From contig JANNRA010000054.1 in NCBI GenBank assembly GCA_031401035.1, positions 1 through 8,993 of the forward strand: DNA of 8,993 nucleotides, read 5' to 3'. The notes under the pieces are model-generated. The model searched no databases and was not told where the DNA came from. It saw nothing but the letters and a program-made list of their open reading frames with translations. Positions 7,004 through 8,993 of this stretch are shown here, piece after piece; the stretch's first letter is position 1, and the number at the start of each line of letters is the position of its first letter. Position numbers and translations under genes: made by a program. Origin of the DNA: JANNRA01 sp031401035 (lineage in GTDB: Bacteria; Desulfobacterota; Binatia; HRBIN30; CADEER01).

Positions 7004-7035
7004 CAGCCGACGCGGGCGAGCGGCCCGCGCGGCTG
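7004..7035 (+). terminator. GC-rich hairpin after the L,D-transpeptidase gene
   Basis: Arms 7004-7017 and 7023-7035 pair over 13 bp with a single bulged A (7010) around a 5-nt loop (GAGCG). The core is CGCGGGC/GCCCGCG. It lies 22 nt past the stop codon. No T-run follows, which is frequent for high-GC terminators but leaves the assignment tentative. Confidence 0.45.
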
Positions 7036-7072
7036 ACCGCTCGCGTCAGGCGCATCACGACCGCCGCAGGAG

Positions 7073-7084
7073 TGGGGATCCCCA
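7073..7084. repeat. 12-bp perfect palindrome TGGGGATCCCCA upstream of hsdM
   Basis: A perfect palindrome lies about 90 bp before the hsdM start codon, in the 191-bp gap between the L,D-transpeptidase and hsdM genes. It could be an operator for a dimeric regulator, but no regulator gene is adjacent and a 12-bp palindrome can arise by chance. The rest of the gap, apart from the hairpin at 7004-7035, shows nothing I can assign. Confidence 0.25.
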
Positions 7085-7172
7085 GTAACCGCCGGACCTG
7101 ACGTCGACGGGCCACTTTCAGCCCGCTGCAATCGCGCTGCATGCCAGTGCCCTACCAAGGAATGACCTCGAC

Positions 7173-8723
7173 ATGATCACCGGCGCCATTAAGTCCCAAG
7201 TCGACCAGATCTGGAACGCCTTCTGGTCGGGCGGCATCTCCAACCCGTTGGAGGTGATGGAGCAGATCACCTACCTGCTCTTCCTGCGCCGCCTCGACGA
7301 CCTGCACACGCTCGAGGAGAACAAGTCCGCCCGGCTCAAGGTCCCGATGGCGCGCCGCGTCTTCCCTGAAGGCAAGGACGGCATCGGCAAGAACGGCGGC
7401 CTCGCCTACAATGACCTGCGCTGGTCGCGCTTCAAGCACCAGGCGCCGGCGGAAATGTACGCCGTCGTCGGCGAGCACGTCTTCCCGTTCCTGCGCACAC
7501 TGGGCGGCGACGACTCGAACTACGCGAAGCACATGGAAGGCGCCCGCCTCACCATCCCCACGCCGGCGCTGCTGGCGAAGGTGGTGGACCTGCTCGACGG
7601 CGTGCCGATGGAGGACCGCGACACCAAGGGCGACCTCTACGAGTACATGCTCGGCAAGATCGCCAGCGCCGGGCAGAACGGCCAGTTCCGCACGCCGCGC
7701 CACATCATCCGCCTGATGGTGGAGATGACGGCGCCGCAGCCGACCGATCTCATCTGCGACCCGGCCTGCGGCACGGCGGGCTTCCTGGTGACGGCGGGCG
7801 AGTACCTACGCGAGCACCACCCGAACCTGCTGCTCGACGCCACGCTGCGCGAGCACTTCCACCAGCGCATGTTCCACGGCTTCGACTTCGACAACACCAT
7901 GCTGCGCATCGGCAGCATGAACATGCTCCTGCACGGGGTGGAGAACCCGGACATCCGCTACCGCGACTCGCTGGCGCAGGACCACGCGGCGGACGAAGAG
8001 GCCTACACGCTGGTGCTCGCCAATCCGCCCTTCGCCGGCAGCCTTGACTACGAGAACACCGCCAAGGACCTGCTCTCGATCGTCAAGACCAAGAAGACCG
8101 AGCTGCTCTTCCTCGCGCTCTTCCTGCGCCTCTTGAAGCCTGGCGGCCGCGCCGCGGTGATCGTGCCCGACGGCGTGCTGTTCGGCTCCAGCAAGGCTCA
8201 CAAGGAACTGCGGCGCCTGCTGGTGGAAGAGCAGAAGCTCGACGCCGTGGTGTCGCTGCCCGGCGGCGTGTTCAAGCCCTACGCGGGCGTCTCCACCGCG
8301 ATCCTCTTCTTCACCAAGACCAACTCCGGCGGCACTGACCGGGTGTGGTTCTACGACGTCGACGCCGACGGCTGGAGCCTCGACGACAAGCGCACGCCGC
8401 TGCTGTCCGAGGACAAGCTCGGCCCAGCGCCGCGCACCGCGCTGAGTGCGGACGAGCACACCAAGAACAACCTGCCCGACGTGCTGGCGCGCTGGGCGCA
8501 GCGCGATGGTGCCGAGCGCGAGCGGGCGCGCACCGCGCAGAGCTTCTGCGTGCCCAAGGCCGACATCGCCGCGCAGGGCTACGACCTCTCGCTCAACCGC
8601 TACAAGGAAGTGGTGCACGAGACGATCGAGCACCGCGCGCCGAAGGACATCCTTGCCGACCTCGCCAAGCTGGAGGAGGAGATCCAGCGGGGGATGAAGG
8701 AGCTGGAGGGAATGCTCGGATGA
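7173..8723 (+). CDS. hsdM: Type I restriction-modification system, DNA methyltransferase (M) subunit
   Basis: A 516-residue N6-adenine DNA methyltransferase subunit. With HsdS it forms the M2S1 modification enzyme that protects host DNA, and with HsdR the restriction complex. The N-terminal helical HsdM_N domain spans about 7-145 and contains NPLEVMEQITYLLFLRRLDD. The catalytic N6_Mtase domain begins with GQFRTPRHI (170-178). The AdoMet-binding motif I is DPACGTAGF (196-204) and the catalytic motif IV is NPPF (284-287); the following LLFLALFLRLLKPGGRAAVIVPDG block is typical of the family. The C-terminus (about 480-516) is a charged helix of the kind that contacts HsdS. Length is normal for the family and no frameshift is seen. 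ATG 7173 has AAGGA at 7157-7161, a longish 11-nt spacing. The gene overlaps hsdS by ATGA. Codons are strongly G/C-ended, like those of the core genes in this window. Confidence 0.96.
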   Translation: MITGAIKSQVDQIWNAFWSGGISNPLEVMEQITYLLFLRRLDDLHTLEENKSARLKVPMARRVFPEGKDGIGKNGGLAYNDLRWSRFKHQAPAEMYAVVGEHVFPFLRTLGGDDSNYAKHMEGARLTIPTPALLAKVVDLLDGVPMEDRDTKGDLYEYMLGKIASAGQNGQFRTPRHIIRLMVEMTAPQPTDLICDPACGTAGFLVTAGEYLREHHPNLLLDATLREHFHQRMFHGFDFDNTMLRIGSMNMLLHGVENPDIRYRDSLAQDHAADEEAYTLVLANPPFAGSLDYENTAKDLLSIVKTKKTELLFLALFLRLLKPGGRAAVIVPDGVLFGSSKAHKELRRLLVEEQKLDAVVSLPGGVFKPYAGVSTAILFFTKTNSGGTDRVWFYDVDADGWSLDDKRTPLLSEDKLGPAPRTALSADEHTKNNLPDVLARWAQRDGAERERARTAQSFCVPKADIAAQGYDLSLNRYKEVVHETIEHRAPKDILADLAKLEEEIQRGMKELEGMLG

Positions 8724-8993
8724 CAGAGTGGACAAGGGTGCGGTTCTCAGACGCAGTTCAGTCTCGTGGATCCGGGGGCGATGGACTCCCCCAGAGTCAG
8801 TGGGCGGAGCACGGCAAGTATCCGGTGATTGGACAAGGTTCCGAGTTCATTGAAGGCTGGACCAATCGGGATGATCTTGTAGTCACGCCCAAACCAGCCG
8901 TCGTTCTCTACGGAGGCCATACTCGCCGAGCAAAGTTTGTGGACCGCCCGTTTGTTCCCGGCCCCAACGTAAAGATCCTCGAGCCGGGAGACT
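8720..8993 (+). CDS. hsdS: Type I restriction-modification system, specificity (S) subunit, 5' part
   Basis: The first 91 codons of an HsdS specificity subunit, cut by the window end. ATG 8720 overlaps the hsdM stop (ATGA) and is preceded by GGAGGG at 8705-8710, so translation is probably coupled to hsdM. The protein starts MTEWTRVRFSDAV and continues into the classic target-recognition-domain opening: YPVIGQGSEFIEGW (34-47), then VVLYGGHTRRAKFVD, then a PNVKIL-like strand. This is the first TRD, which reads half of a bipartite DNA target; the sequence recognised cannot be deduced. Third positions use A and T much more freely than hsdM, as is usual for horizontally exchanged TRDs. An hsdR gene is expected nearby but is not in this window. 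Confidence 0.9.
   Translation, partial: MTEWTRVRFSDAVQSRGSGGDGLPQSQWAEHGKYPVIGQGSEFIEGWTNRDDLVVTPKPAVVLYGGHTRRAKFVDRPFVPGPNVKILEPGD

Noticed and set aside
6978..7088. 36-codon frame starting in an ATGA overlap with the L,D-transpeptidase stop
   Set aside because: The product is a short Arg-rich peptide lying across the GC hairpin at 7004-7035, with only a weak purine stretch upstream. The overlap is probably coincidental.
7806..8735. 309-codon minus-strand frame opposite hsdM
   Set aside because: Antisense shadow of hsdM, which carries intact methyltransferase motifs on the plus strand.
1..8993. CRISPR array, tRNA/rRNA genes, transposase or integrase genes
   Set aside because: I saw no regularly spaced repeats, no cloverleaf-like or rRNA-like segments and no DDE, tyrosine or serine recombinase motifs in any plausible gene.

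Overview
The window is very GC-rich, with strong G/C bias at third codon positions in most genes, and it reads like a chromosomal segment of a high-GC, possibly environmental bacterium. No taxonomic marker is present. The gene mix (a stand-alone cytochrome P450, a carboxymuconolactone-decarboxylase-family protein, a DUF1214 protein and a CPA2 antiporter carrying a UBP zinc finger) would fit high-GC soil lineages such as Binatota/Desulfobacterota-like bacteria, Myxococcota or Actinomycetota. This placement is a weak inference.

Layout. Positions 1-287 hold no gene that I can support, only short repeats and a strong hairpin at 230-272 just past the end of the first gene. From 5155 back to 288 four genes run on the minus strand. 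In transcription order they are a beta-hydroxyacid dehydrogenase-like oxidoreductase (5155-4295), a small carboxymuconolactone decarboxylase-family protein (4298-3927, overlapping the previous stop by 4 nt), a cytochrome P450 (3916-2720, 10 nt later), and a large CPA2/KefB-type cation:proton antiporter with a C-terminal ubiquitin-protease-type zinc finger (2621-288). The first three look like one tightly packed operon. The antiporter is separated from them by about 100 bp that is almost entirely a perfect 25-bp inverted repeat. A DUF1214 gene (5249-6316) is transcribed divergently from the dehydrogenase across a 93-bp gap.

From 6317 onward the character changes. A small L,D-transpeptidase-like gene (6463-6981) with visibly more A/T-ended codons is followed by a GC hairpin. 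After it comes the start of a type I restriction-modification locus: complete hsdM (7173-8723) and the 5' end of hsdS (8720 to the window end), joined by an ATGA overlap. A partner hsdR would have to lie outside the window.

How the genes may work together. The dehydrogenase, CMD-like protein and P450 plausibly form an oxidative or catabolic module for an unknown substrate; no redox partner, transporter or regulator for it is visible here. The antiporter may be independent of that module. The R-M genes form a separate defence unit. I did not find a clearly new multi-gene system. The most unusual items are the antiporter-zinc finger fusion, the 25-bp inverted repeat that fills the P450-antiporter gap, and the uncharacterised P450/CMD/dehydrogenase cluster.
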